Both the position numbers and the translations under genes were made by a program. This document shows positions 18,969-28,230 of a stretch of 64,000 bases of DNA, piece after piece. This DNA is from an uncultured Clostridia bacterium (GTDB taxonomy: Bacteria; Bacillota; Clostridia; Christensenellales; Borkfalkiaceae). The stretch covers positions 1-64,000 of the forward strand of contig CALVST010000001.1 of assembly GCA_944359365.1 (NCBI GenBank), in the 5' to 3' direction. Within the stretch, counting starts at the first letter, position 1. Each line of letters opens with the position of its first letter. The notes under the pieces were generated by a model, which saw only the letters and a list, made by a program, of their open reading frames with translations, searched no databases and was not told where the DNA came from.

Positions 18969-21012
18969 ATTCAAAACTCTTCTCGCCGCTTTCCTGTCGG
19001 TAGTCTGCGTGTTCCCGCTGTTCGCTTGCGGCTCGAACTCCGAAAACGTCGAAGTCACGCAGCCGACCGATACCGAGTTTACGATAAAAGGCGATAAGTT
19101 TTCGGTCTCTTCACCCGACGGTCGCACAAAAGTCGAATTGACGCTCGACGCAAACGGAGAACTGTATTATAAAGCAATAAAAAGCGACGTCGAAGTCGTA
19201 AAGTATTCCAAGCTCGGAATGCAACTCGATCGAGCCGATCTGTCCTATTCGCTTGAAGCGGTAAAGAGCGTTACATCCGATATTTATTACGATTACGATA
19301 ACATATCGGGAAGAAATGCGCACGTTTCGGGTGCGGGTAAACAGCTAGTGCTTACGCTCAAAAACGACGGACATTTGATCGACGTGACGGTGCGGGCGTA
19401 TAACGACGGTTACGCATTCCGCTACGACGTTCGTAGCGAAGCGGGTGCGGAAACCGCTACGGTAGTTGCCGAGAACAGCGAATTCGCTCTGCCGGAACGG
19501 TCGGACTTATGGGTCATGCGGTACGTCGCAAACACGACCGCCAACTACTCTTCGCTTCACAACTATTACAGCTATGAGGAAAATTATTACGAGAACGGCG
19601 CGTCGCAATTGGGCGATACGTATTATTCCATGCCGATGATGTTTCGTGCGGGCAACAGCGATACATATGCGCTCGTTACCGAGTCGGCGCTGATAGGAAG
19701 CGGCTTTTACGGCTCGTTTTTACAGGAGCAACCCGTCAATCGCGGATTCGGCGTGTTGCAAACCGTTATGAGTCCCGCCGGCGCGGACGGCGATACTACG
19801 ATATCTTTGCCGTTCACCTCGCCGTGGCGGGTATGTATTTGCGGCAGTCTTAAAGAGTGCGTGGAAAGCGAATTGACGGAAGCCGTTTACGGGAACGTCG
19901 AGTATTGGAAACCGGACGATTACGACGATCTGTCGCCCGAAGAACAAAAGGTTTTCGATTACGATTGGGTAGAACCGGGCATCGCTTCGTGGGATTGGTT
20001 CGACAATACCGAGCAGTCCGATTACGAGACGCACGAAGAATATCTCGATCTTGCAGTCGAGATGGGTTGGAAATATATAGTGCTCGACGCCGGCTGGCAA
20101 CATCAAAAGGGTTGGTTGCAAACGGGCACACTCGTGAACGCCGATCTGGCCGAGTTTTCCGAGTTTGCCGCAAAGGCTCACGAACGCGGTATAAAAGTTA
20201 TCGGTTGGATGCACGGCACACGAGACTTCCGCACGCGGGAGGCGATGCGCGCGACGCTGACTAAATTGCATAAACACGGTTTGGACGGCATTAAACCCGA
20301 CTTCTTCGACTATGATGAGTACGAAACGCACCAAGGCGAAGATAAAGCCAATATCGAATGGTACGAAACGCTTTATCAAGAATGCGCGCGGCTTGAAATG
20401 GTGGTGCTCTGTCACGGCGCGAATAAGCCGACGGGCGAGCGCAGGGTTTATCCCAACGTGATAGGTCGCGAGGCGGTCAAGGGCGCGGAGTTCAGCGGCG
20501 CGGTCGCGTCGTTTTCGGTGGTCAATTCGATGTTTACGCGCGCGCTCGTGGGTCCTACCGATTTTACGCCCGTCGTAAGACCGATCGCACATAATCTCGC
20601 TCTTACCGCCGGTCAATGCATGGCTTTGTCCGTCCTTTACGAGTCGGGGATTGGGATCATGGCAGACACGCCCGAAACGTATTTGGACGAGCACTACAAA
20701 GATTTTTATTCTACTCTGCCTGCGGCGCGCGACAAAACGGTGTTTTTGGGCGGCGAGCCCGAACGGTACTTCTGCGCCGCCGTTAAGTCGGGCGACGTGT
20801 GGTATGTAGCGGGGATATCGGGCGCGCGATCGTCCGTCGTAAAGTTCGACTATTCCTTCCTTGGCGAGGGAACATGGAAAGCGACGGTTTTTACGGATGC
20901 CGACGATAAAAACGAGACGGAGCGTACCGAAAAAACGGTCACTTCTGCCGACAGTGACCTGTATTCGCTTAAAACCAGCGGCGGATTCGCCGTCAAACTT
21001 GTAAAAAACTAA
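18961..21012 (+). CDS. Glycoside hydrolase family 97 lipoprotein (alpha-glucosidase/alpha-galactosidase type)
   Basis: 683 aa with lipobox LFAC. GH97 layout: N-terminal beta-super-sandwich (KFSVSSPDGRTKVELTLDANG), then a TIM barrel from about residue 340 (GIASWDWFDN, YIVLDAGWQ) and a C-terminal beta domain. GIKPDFFDYDE and CHGANKPTGERRVYPNVIGRE are hallmark blocks. The Asp in KPDFFD sits where retaining, alpha-galactosidase-like members have their nucleophile; this specificity is inference. GH97 is best known in Bacteroidetes. The start is the second of two duplicated ribosome-site/ATG units. Confidence 0.85.
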   Translation: MRKFKTLLAAFLSVVCVFPLFACGSNSENVEVTQPTDTEFTIKGDKFSVSSPDGRTKVELTLDANGELYYKAIKSDVEVVKYSKLGMQLDRADLSYSLEAVKSVTSDIYYDYDNISGRNAHVSGAGKQLVLTLKNDGHLIDVTVRAYNDGYAFRYDVRSEAGAETATVVAENSEFALPERSDLWVMRYVANTTANYSSLHNYYSYEENYYENGASQLGDTYYSMPMMFRAGNSDTYALVTESALIGSGFYGSFLQEQPVNRGFGVLQTVMSPAGADGDTTISLPFTSPWRVCICGSLKECVESELTEAVYGNVEYWKPDDYDDLSPEEQKVFDYDWVEPGIASWDWFDNTEQSDYETHEEYLDLAVEMGWKYIVLDAGWQHQKGWLQTGTLVNADLAEFSEFAAKAHERGIKVIGWMHGTRDFRTREAMRATLTKLHKHGLDGIKPDFFDYDEYETHQGEDKANIEWYETLYQECARLEMVVLCHGANKPTGERRVYPNVIGREAVKGAEFSGAVASFSVVNSMFTRALVGPTDFTPVVRPIAHNLALTAGQCMALSVLYESGIGIMADTPETYLDEHYKDFYSTLPAARDKTVFLGGEPERYFCAAVKSGDVWYVAGISGARSSVVKFDYSFLGEGTWKATVFTDADDKNETERTEKTVTSADSDLYSLKTSGGFAVKLVKN

Positions 21013-21030
21013 CTTATCGGGAGATATACT

Positions 21031-22521
21031 ATGAAAAAACTTTCGCTTAAACAAATCGCGGCTGTTGTGATAGCCGTTGTATTGGGCGTCATGCCGCTTA
21101 CCGCTTGCGGCGGCACGTCGGGCAGAATGGAGTACACCAATACCATCGACGATCCGTGGTGGACGACTACCGGTACGCTCGAAAAAGATTCCGACGGCAA
21201 GGTCGTTTACAAAGACGTCGAGATACGCATGACGTACGTCGTCGGCGGGCAGGATGAAACCCCGTTTAAGGAATTGCTCAACCAATTCGAGGACGAACAT
21301 CCCGGGATCAAAATCCGCACCGAACAGATAAGTTCGGATATTTACGAAAAGACGACTGCAGATGCAGTCATGCAAAACGTAAATCCGCCCGATCTTATTA
21401 TGTCGCACCAAAAAGGACATAAAAACCTCGCCGACAACAGGATAATTCAGCCGTTCAATGAGGCGATGGAAGCTAGCGGTATAGAGATATCCATGGACGA
21501 TTATGCCGAATCTTTGGCGCAGTACAGCGATTGCGATTACGACGGATATCTGTTCAGTGTACCCGTCGACGCGGCAAGCAACATTGTTTTCTATAACAAA
21601 AAAATGCTCGAAAAATACAACCTGCAGCTGCCCAAAACGCACGCCGACGTGATTGCCGCTCTCGATACAGTGGCGCGCGGCGAAAAGGGTAACGTGGATT
21701 TCAGACCTTGCATTTGGAATTTCTACGACGCGTTTTTTACGCGCTTTGCATGGCTTTCTGCGCTGTCGCAAAACGGCGCGTCCTTCTACGGCGACGTCGA
21801 CGGCAAAAAGTACCGCGCCAACTGGGCTAGCACTCCCGAAAATTTGCAGTCCTTCCTTGACGGGATCAAGTCTATGCGCGACTTTACCGAACACGACCCG
21901 CCGCTTGCCGATTACAACAGCGGCACATCTTCTACCAAGTACTTTTTGGAAGATAACTACCTGTTTTTGTTCAGCACGCCGTGGGGATTGCGCGACAGCT
22001 TAGATAATTATATGTCGGTCAACAATGTCACTTTCGATCAAATGCTCGAACGCGTCGGAATGACTTCCATGGAGGGGTGGTTTGCGCTCGACCCCGACGC
22101 AGACACGGCGCATAACATTTTCGGCGATTCGCACTGTTTTGCGATGAGCCGTTCGGTAACCGATATCACAAAAAAAGCGGCGATATGCGAGTTTGTAAAA
22201 TGGTTTACGCAAACGATCTCGGTGGGCGTAAAATGGGCGGAAGCAGGTCACGTTTCGGCTTGTACCAAGGTTGCCAATTCTCCAGAATATGCGGCAAACA
22301 GATACGTCAGCAACTATGTGGCAAAAGCCATACCCAATATCGATAACTTCTGCGGATTCGGCATTACGCCGTGGTTTAAGGATACCTACGATAAACTTCA
22401 ATCATTGATTTCCGCCGTGCAGGCAAACAAGACATCGGAACAGGATGCCGAAAGCGTACGCCGCAAGGCTAAAGAAGTTAACGATTTGATCTATTTTGCG
22501 GAAACCGACTTTAATGCCTAG
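21031..22521 (+). CDS. Extracellular sugar-binding lipoprotein (ABC transporter)
   Basis: 496 aa with lipobox LTAC. Family 1 solute-binding protein: EDEHPGIKIRTEQISSD, LFSVPVDAASNIVFYNKKML and a C-terminal LQSLISAVQANKTSE. It shares the block YKDVEI with the InlB-repeat binding protein two genes upstream (YEDVEI), so the two are probably paralogues handling related glycans. In the original operon it lay directly before the permeases, now separated by the IS110 element. Confidence 0.88.
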   Translation: MKKLSLKQIAAVVIAVVLGVMPLTACGGTSGRMEYTNTIDDPWWTTTGTLEKDSDGKVVYKDVEIRMTYVVGGQDETPFKELLNQFEDEHPGIKIRTEQISSDIYEKTTADAVMQNVNPPDLIMSHQKGHKNLADNRIIQPFNEAMEASGIEISMDDYAESLAQYSDCDYDGYLFSVPVDAASNIVFYNKKMLEKYNLQLPKTHADVIAALDTVARGEKGNVDFRPCIWNFYDAFFTRFAWLSALSQNGASFYGDVDGKKYRANWASTPENLQSFLDGIKSMRDFTEHDPPLADYNSGTSSTKYFLEDNYLFLFSTPWGLRDSLDNYMSVNNVTFDQMLERVGMTSMEGWFALDPDADTAHNIFGDSHCFAMSRSVTDITKKAAICEFVKWFTQTISVGVKWAEAGHVSACTKVANSPEYAANRYVSNYVAKAIPNIDNFCGFGITPWFKDTYDKLQSLISAVQANKTSEQDAESVRRKAKEVNDLIYFAETDFNA

Positions 22522-22614
22522 GAGAATTAAGTTTGAAACAAGGGAGAAAAGCGGCACGAAAAAAGAGCCGAAGTCGAGAGCCGACTTAGGCGAGACAAAC
22601 GAACATTGAAAAGG

Positions 22615-23865
22615 TTAAGTCACAACACCGTCGCAGTCCACAATAACATAGCCGTGATATTTAAGGAAAGCAATAGCGGAATCGGAAGTAAAAGTACGGT
22701 TTTGCGGAGCGGAACTGTGCGAGCGGTAAAGGTAAGGATTGTACGGCGTAGCGGTTTTGAGAATCGCATAAATAGCAGTAAGGAGCATACGACAAATCGC
22801 AATAATCGCTTTCTTGTGCCCACAACGCTTTTTAAGCATAAGGTAACGATGTTGAATTTCGGGATGCTTTGCGGAATTGCAAACGGTGAGAGCACACTGC
22901 ACAAGCAAGGGTTTGAGGTAAGCGCCCGCACGGGAAACGCGAGTGGTTTTCTTCTTGCCCGCGCTCTCGTTGTTTTGCGGAACGAGTCCCGCCCAAGAAC
23001 AGAGGTGTTTAGCCGTTGGAAACACGGACATATCCACACCTATTTCGGAGATAACGGAGACAGCCGAAAAGAATTGGATACCCGGAACGGACGAAACGAG
23101 CTCTACTTGGGCGCGGTACTTATCCGCAAGAGAGCAAATGATCGATTCGAGATTGGACTTACACTCGTGAATGGCGGTTAAGTGCGAACGAATAATGCCG
23201 AGCTTGTGTAGCTGTTCGGGACAAACCGAACCGTCGACAGCGGCTTGAATCTTGGCGATAGGCGTTTTGCATTTAGTGCTGACGAGAGAAGAAACATCGA
23301 AGTTACCATTAGGACAAACCGACAGCTTGTCGAGAATGGCGGACGAGGATTTGCCGAACACATCGGAGAAAACGTCGTCGAGCTTAACGTTGGAAACGGT
23401 AAGACAGTTTTGCGCACGGTTTTTCTCGCCCACGGTAAAGTTTGTGAGCTTATAACGGTAACGCATTAAGTCTCGCAACTGACGGATTTCGTAAGGCGGA
23501 ATAAAGCTACCCGAAACAAGGTCGTGCTTGAAAATGTCGGCAATCCACTTCGCATCCTTTACGTCGGTTTTCTTACCGCGAATAGCTTTGACATATTTAG
23601 GGTGCGCAAGGACGACACGGCAAGAAGATTCGAGGATATTGTAGACGGGAATCCAATACTTGCCGGTAGACTCCATACAAATGTCGCGGCAGTTGTTGTT
23701 CGACAGCCAAGCGGCGAGAAGTTTTAAGTCGTTGGTGAACGTGGAAAAGCGACGGGATTTGTAGGACGTAACGCCTACGGAATCGGTGGAAGCGATACAA
23801 GCGACGACGAAAGAATTGTGAACGTCCATGCCGCAACAGATAGGATAAACGATTTTAAGAGCCAA
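22615..23865 (-). CDS. IS110-family transposase (DEDD recombinase)
   Basis: 416 aa from a TTG start preceded by AGGAGGT (7 nt). The RuvC-like N-terminal domain shows Asp in CCGMDVHNSF, Glu in CMESTGKYW and the two Asp of KTDVKDAKWIADI. The C-terminal Tnp20 region has SSVPGIQFFSAVSVISEIG and the Ser-containing SWAGLVPQNNESAGKK. These are the known IS110 catalytic features, guided in characterised members by a bridge RNA. The gene appears intact. Confidence 0.93.
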   Translation of the reverse strand: MALKIVYPICCGMDVHNSFVVACIASTDSVGVTSYKSRRFSTFTNDLKLLAAWLSNNNCRDICMESTGKYWIPVYNILESSCRVVLAHPKYVKAIRGKKTDVKDAKWIADIFKHDLVSGSFIPPYEIRQLRDLMRYRYKLTNFTVGEKNRAQNCLTVSNVKLDDVFSDVFGKSSSAILDKLSVCPNGNFDVSSLVSTKCKTPIAKIQAAVDGSVCPEQLHKLGIIRSHLTAIHECKSNLESIICSLADKYRAQVELVSSVPGIQFFSAVSVISEIGVDMSVFPTAKHLCSWAGLVPQNNESAGKKKTTRVSRAGAYLKPLLVQCALTVCNSAKHPEIQHRYLMLKKRCGHKKAIIAICRMLLTAIYAILKTATPYNPYLYRSHSSAPQNRTFTSDSAIAFLKYHGYVIVDCDGVVT

Positions 23866-23884
23866 AAGTAAACCTCCTATGTAA

Positions 23885-24077
23885 AAATAGAGGCAACCGA
23901 CATTGACTGAACCGCGCAAGCAACTACGAGTAGCGTCGTTACAAAGATAAGTTTCCGTGCTTATGGTTCACACTTATTTGTGCTTGAAAGCGCGATTCGG
24001 CACACATAACAATACAGTTGACGGAAAACCGCCGCGCCTACTACTCTCCACGTGTTGTGTAGTGTGTCGGCTGCCCC
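23885..24077 (-). ncRNA. Candidate IS110 bridge RNA
   Basis: Non-coding region upstream of the transposase on its strand. TATAAT lies at 24084-24089 (minus strand) with TTTATT about 17 nt further up, so transcription would start near 24077 and run toward the transposase. In characterised IS110 elements this end encodes the bridge RNA that pairs with target and donor DNA. Structure and guide loops were not resolved. Confidence 0.4.
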
Positions 24078-24180
24078 GTAGACATTATACAACAAAACAA
24101 CAAAAAAATAAATTACCTGCGAACCGCACTTTTCGTTTCAATCCGTTTTGTGCCTTTCGCAGAAAGGAATGGTCATAATA

Positions 24181-25233
24181 ATGGATAAAGCTATAAGAAA
24201 GGAGCGTGCAAAAGCAAGAACGAGGGAAGCGGGGTTCGGCTATATGCTGATCGTGCCCTATGTTATCGTATTCTTGTTCTTTTCGGTCGTCCCAATTGTT
24301 GCAGGTATCGTTATCTCGTTCATGCGATACAATCCGTACACACCGGATACCAACGCTTTTATCGGCTTCGGTAATTTTGTCGCCATATTCGATCCCGATA
24401 ACCCCATATCGGTAACGTTTTGGAAGTCGTTCTTGACGCTGTTTGCGTTCGACTTTGTGTTGGTGCCCGTCATGACCGTCGTGCAGATCGCGCTTGCCTA
24501 CATCATCAATTTGCACCCGCCCGGATACAAGATATTCCGCGCGATAATCTATATGCCGTGCATAGTGTCGGTTTCCATACTCGGCATCGTTTTCGGAAAT
24601 ATGTTTACGGGAACCGAATCGGGACTTATAAACGCCATACTCGGTAAAACGATCAGATGGATGGGCGGCACGCCGTGGAAAGACGACTTTTTGCGTTGGA
24701 TGGTAATGTTCATAGCTACGATGTGGTGGCAGACGGGCGGTAACTTCGTTATATTTTCGGGCGCGATGCAATCCATTCCCAAAAGTTTGCTCGAAGCGTG
24801 TGAAATGGACGGCGGCGGCAGATTTCGTAAGATATTTTCGGTCGTTGTGCCGCATATGAAGGGTACTGTCGCCATATGTCTGTTCAATACGATAATAGCG
24901 TATTTGGGGATATACGGTCAACCGTTCGTTTTTGCGGAAGTCGAAAACGCCGATATTATGGTAACGCCCATGCTGTTCATACAAAACTTTGTATCAAACT
25001 TCAATTATGTACGACAAACAGGGTATATTTGCGCGTGTAGTGCCGTATTCGCAATAATCACAATGATATTCGGTTTTGTGGAGCGTGCGGCGACGTCCGA
25101 ACATCCGCTGAGATCCAAACATTCCAAACACTGTTCATCGTATATGGCGGATAAAGCTTTTTACGACGCCGAGATAAGCGCGCATTTGTCGGCTATGGAG
25201 GGTAAAAATGAAATCACGCAAACTTCGAACTAA
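24181..25233 (+). CDS. Sugar ABC transporter permease (MalF type)
   Basis: 350 aa with six predicted membrane helices. The binding-protein-dependent permease EAA loop is seen as LLEACEMDGGGRFRKIFSVVVP, the ATPase contact. It forms the import channel with the next gene. The start was set at ATG 24181; AAAGGA lies 12 nt upstream, a little far. Another in-frame ATG, at 24169, is too close to it. The IS110 element ends just before it. Confidence 0.9.
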   Translation: MDKAIRKERAKARTREAGFGYMLIVPYVIVFLFFSVVPIVAGIVISFMRYNPYTPDTNAFIGFGNFVAIFDPDNPISVTFWKSFLTLFAFDFVLVPVMTVVQIALAYIINLHPPGYKIFRAIIYMPCIVSVSILGIVFGNMFTGTESGLINAILGKTIRWMGGTPWKDDFLRWMVMFIATMWWQTGGNFVIFSGAMQSIPKSLLEACEMDGGGRFRKIFSVVVPHMKGTVAICLFNTIIAYLGIYGQPFVFAEVENADIMVTPMLFIQNFVSNFNYVRQTGYICACSAVFAIITMIFGFVERAATSEHPLRSKHSKHCSSYMADKAFYDAEISAHLSAMEGKNEITQTSN

Positions 25234-26125
25234 ATCCGAACGCATTATCTTGCGCGAAAAAACTGTTTCGTTCGTCATAATGGTTTTTGTGTGCGCGTTG
25301 TTCCTGTTTCCGCTTTTGTATATGTTCGGCACGTCGTTCAAATCCGACCTCGACCTTCAGCTTTATCCCAACAAGATATTCCCGAGTTCATGGGATCAAT
25401 GGACGTTAGCTCATTACAGCGGGTTTCTTATACGCGACGGCGAAGTGGACAACATGGTGTATTGGATGATAAATTCGCTGTGGTCTACCGCCGCGACGGT
25501 GTTCTTAACGGTCGCTACGGATCTTATCGTCGCTTATGCATTGGTCTTTTTAAGATGGAAGGGTAAAAACTTCTTTATTGGCGCTTTGATACTGTGGATG
25601 ATGATACCGGGTGTTCTCGGCATGACTTCGTCGTTTGCAATGTTCGCTTCGATCAAAAATCTCTTGAATTCGCAGAGCGATGCAGCGCGCTATGCATTGA
25701 TATACGGGTGGCTCGTGTTGCCGAGTGGAACGGGCATATTCAATCTTTTGCTTATGCGCACTTTCTTTATGTCTATACCGAAAGATTTAATAGACAGCGC
25801 GCGTAGCGACGGCGCGAGCCATATGACGATATTTTTCAAACTGATCGTTCCGCTCGCGAAGCCTACTATCATGCTGATAATTCTATTTTCGTTTAACGGG
25901 GCATGGAATAATCTGCAATGGCCGCAGTTATTGCTCGGTCCGGAAAATGTCGCATGGCGTACTATCACCGTCGCCCTCGCTTCGTATACCGGAGGATCGA
26001 CTTGGGGGCAAGCGGGCGTAAGTATGGCGACATCGGTTTTTTCACTGATTCCCATTATGATAATTTTCTTTATCACGCAAAACAAAATGATCGACGGCAT
26101 GGTAACTACAGGCGTCAAAGGATAA
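25208..26125 (+). CDS. Sugar ABC transporter permease (MalG type)
   Basis: 305 aa with six predicted helices and an EAA loop (LIDSARSDGASHMTIFFKLIVPLA). It overlaps the preceding permease by 26 bp and has GGAGGG just before its ATG, so the two are translationally linked. The C-terminus IDGMVTTGVKG is typical of MalG-type subunits. Confidence 0.92.
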   Translation: MKSRKLRTKSERIILREKTVSFVIMVFVCALFLFPLLYMFGTSFKSDLDLQLYPNKIFPSSWDQWTLAHYSGFLIRDGEVDNMVYWMINSLWSTAATVFLTVATDLIVAYALVFLRWKGKNFFIGALILWMMIPGVLGMTSSFAMFASIKNLLNSQSDAARYALIYGWLVLPSGTGIFNLLLMRTFFMSIPKDLIDSARSDGASHMTIFFKLIVPLAKPTIMLIILFSFNGAWNNLQWPQLLLGPENVAWRTITVALASYTGGSTWGQAGVSMATSVFSLIPIMIIFFITQNKMIDGMVTTGVKG

Positions 26126-26129
26126 TTCT

Positions 26130-28010
26130 ATGAATAACAACATAAATAACGATCAGGTTATGGCGACAGACGAAACGACCGAAAACGTCGTTCCGGTCGG
26201 TCCCGATATATTCGACAGTCGCGATTTGGCGTTTATGTCGTTGCGTCATCTCGTCAAGGTGTATCCTAACGGCGAAAAAGCGGTGTTCGACTTTGATATG
26301 GATATTCAAAAAAACGAGTTCATCGTAATAGTCGGACCGAGCGGCTGCGGCAAATCGACAACGCTTCGCATGATAGCGGGACTCGAAGATATAAGTTCGG
26401 GCGAGCTTTATATGGGGAATGAACTTATCAACTATAAAGCTTGTAATAATAGAAAAATGGCGATAGTTTTCCAAAACTACGCGTTGTATCCGCAATTTAG
26501 CGTTTACGATAATATTGCATTCCCGCTTAATATCAATAAGTATACGTTCCCCGTAGTAAACGAGATACTTCGCGCCGACGCGCAGATCCGCAAAATTTTA
26601 CAGGTCGTTCCCGTCGAAAAATTTATAGGCGTTTTGTTTAATTCGTATAAAAAAGCCTCTGCCGGGGATTCTGCGGAAGAAAGCGCGGCGACTATCCTTA
26701 ACATATCTTTGAAAGCTGCGTGTATCTTGTGTGGCGCCTTTAAGCCGTACAAAAACGACGATCTCGAAACGGTTGTTTCGCAAAAAGCAGAAGAATTGAT
26801 TGCGTCTATCGAATCGTCGTTAAACGTACTCGTCGAAAAAGAAAAAACGCGCGTTGATAGCCTCGGGATCGTATATGACGAGTCTTTTCGCGAGCTCGAC
26901 GGAGAAGGTAAAGTTAAAACGGAAGAACGCAAAATGACGGCGTTCGAGGTTAAACGCGAGGTCTACGCCGCGGCGGAACTGTTGGACCTTGTTCCGTACC
27001 TCGATAAGCGTCCGCGCGAACTGTCCGGCGGACAAATGCAACGTGTCGCACTCGGGCGTGCGATCGTAAAGAAAGTTCCCGTGTTCTTGATGGATGAGCC
27101 GCTGTCTAACCTCGATGCCAAGTTGCGTGTGACCATGCGTAGCGAGATAGTCAAATTGCATAACAGCATAAACGCCACGACAATATATGTTACTCACGAC
27201 CAGACGGAAGCTATGACTATGGCGACGAGGATCGTCGTTATGAGCAAGGGTTTCGTGCAACAAATAGGTACGCCTAAAGAGATATACGATAATCCGAATA
27301 ATGTTTTCGTTGCGAAATTTATAGGCACGCCTCCGATGAATATACTGAATTTTTCATTCGATCGTTCTTCGAATACGTTGCAATGCGGCGAGTTGAAAAT
27401 AAAAGCCGGTAAAAAATTCGGCGTAGCGCACGACGAGTTCTATGCACGTAAAATCACCGATTTTGAAAACATGCTGTCAAATTTCGATGAAAAAGCCTCG
27501 GATGAAGTGCTACGGATACTGTCCGCGACGGGCGAGAACTTTGCCGTAAAACAGGAAAAAAAGCACAAATTGCTAAGCATCGCCAATATCAAAAAACTTA
27601 TTAAAAAACTCATCAAAAAGTTTAAAAAGCCCGACCCCAATCTGCCGCCGCCCGTAGACCCACGCAAGCCGATCGCCGAAAGCAAGCTCGCCGAGCTTAA
27701 AAATACGGACGGGGAACATATTTTGTCCGTCGGTATACGTTCGGAGCGGATAAAAGCCGAAAAGTACGATCCCAAGATCCACGACAATAAGGAAAACGTC
27801 GTAGTGTTAAATCCTACCGTTTGCGAGCTACTGGGCTCGACGTATATCATTCACTTCGTGCTTAACGGTATGCCGTTCGTCGCGCAGCTCGACGCGCAGG
27901 ATATAATAACCGTGAACGATCGTATCGCCGTGTCAATAGATTTTGCCGACGTTTATGTGTTCGATCCGATCACGGGCGATACTATAAAAACCAAAGAGCG
28001 TATTTTATGA
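26130..28010 (+). CDS. Sugar ABC transporter ATPase (MsmX/UgpC type) with a large insertion
   Basis: 626 aa against about 370 for the family. Walker A GPSGCGKSTT (69-78), Q-loop QNYALYP (115), signature LSGGQ (298), Walker B VFLMDEP (318) and switch His in THDQTEA (356) are all present. About 180 residues separate Q-loop and signature instead of about 45, an extra helical segment at 135-270. A second insertion near 490-535 is Lys/Pro rich within the C-terminal TOBE/regulatory part. It lies 4 nt after the permease. It is probably active, with modified coupling or regulation. Confidence 0.88.
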   Translation: MNNNINNDQVMATDETTENVVPVGPDIFDSRDLAFMSLRHLVKVYPNGEKAVFDFDMDIQKNEFIVIVGPSGCGKSTTLRMIAGLEDISSGELYMGNELINYKACNNRKMAIVFQNYALYPQFSVYDNIAFPLNINKYTFPVVNEILRADAQIRKILQVVPVEKFIGVLFNSYKKASAGDSAEESAATILNISLKAACILCGAFKPYKNDDLETVVSQKAEELIASIESSLNVLVEKEKTRVDSLGIVYDESFRELDGEGKVKTEERKMTAFEVKREVYAAAELLDLVPYLDKRPRELSGGQMQRVALGRAIVKKVPVFLMDEPLSNLDAKLRVTMRSEIVKLHNSINATTIYVTHDQTEAMTMATRIVVMSKGFVQQIGTPKEIYDNPNNVFVAKFIGTPPMNILNFSFDRSSNTLQCGELKIKAGKKFGVAHDEFYARKITDFENMLSNFDEKASDEVLRILSATGENFAVKQEKKHKLLSIANIKKLIKKLIKKFKKPDPNLPPPVDPRKPIAESKLAELKNTDGEHILSVGIRSERIKAEKYDPKIHDNKENVVVLNPTVCELLGSTYIIHFVLNGMPFVAQLDAQDIITVNDRIAVSIDFADVYVFDPITGDTIKTKERIL

Positions 28011-28184
28011 CAAATAAGTTAAGAGTAGCGGTGGTCGGTTGCGGCAGAATAAGCGTTATGCACTTTTGTCGCTATTAACAAATTGCCTTATGCGCAACTT
28101 GTCTCATGCTGCGATAGCAAATACGATAGAGCGGTGCACGCGGCAAAAAAGTTTGGAGGCGCGTTCGGCGGTATGAGGCCGTAA
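28007..28184 (+). pseudogene. Truncated, frameshifted Gfo/Idh/MocA oxidoreductase
   Basis: The ATG overlaps the ATPase stop (ATGA). Frame 1 reads NKLRVAVVGCGRISVMHF, a Rossmann-fold start, then hits TAA. Frame 2 continues as AINKLPYAQLVSCCDSKYDR and AAKKFGG, the expected next part of the family fold, before a TAA. About 60 of roughly 350 codons remain. It is the relic of a second dehydrogenase that once ended the operon. Confidence 0.85.
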
Positions 28185-28230
28185 GCTTTTGTAATCTATT
28201 TATTCAATAAATAAACAACGGGAGTTAAAT

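Larger units (their letters stand above)
22522..24140 (-). mobile_element. IS110-family insertion sequence (ends approximate)
   Basis: Contains one DEDD transposase gene on the minus strand, with about 90 bp beyond its 3' end and about 270 bp of non-coding DNA before its start, the usual IS110 layout. No terminal inverted repeats were found, as expected for this group. It separates a sugar-binding protein gene from its two permeases. Exact ends need an empty-site comparison. Confidence 0.75.

Noticed and set aside
19720..21894. 724-codon open frame antisense to GH97 and the binding protein
   Set aside because: Both plus-strand genes are clear; the antisense frame spans a gene junction and has no motif.
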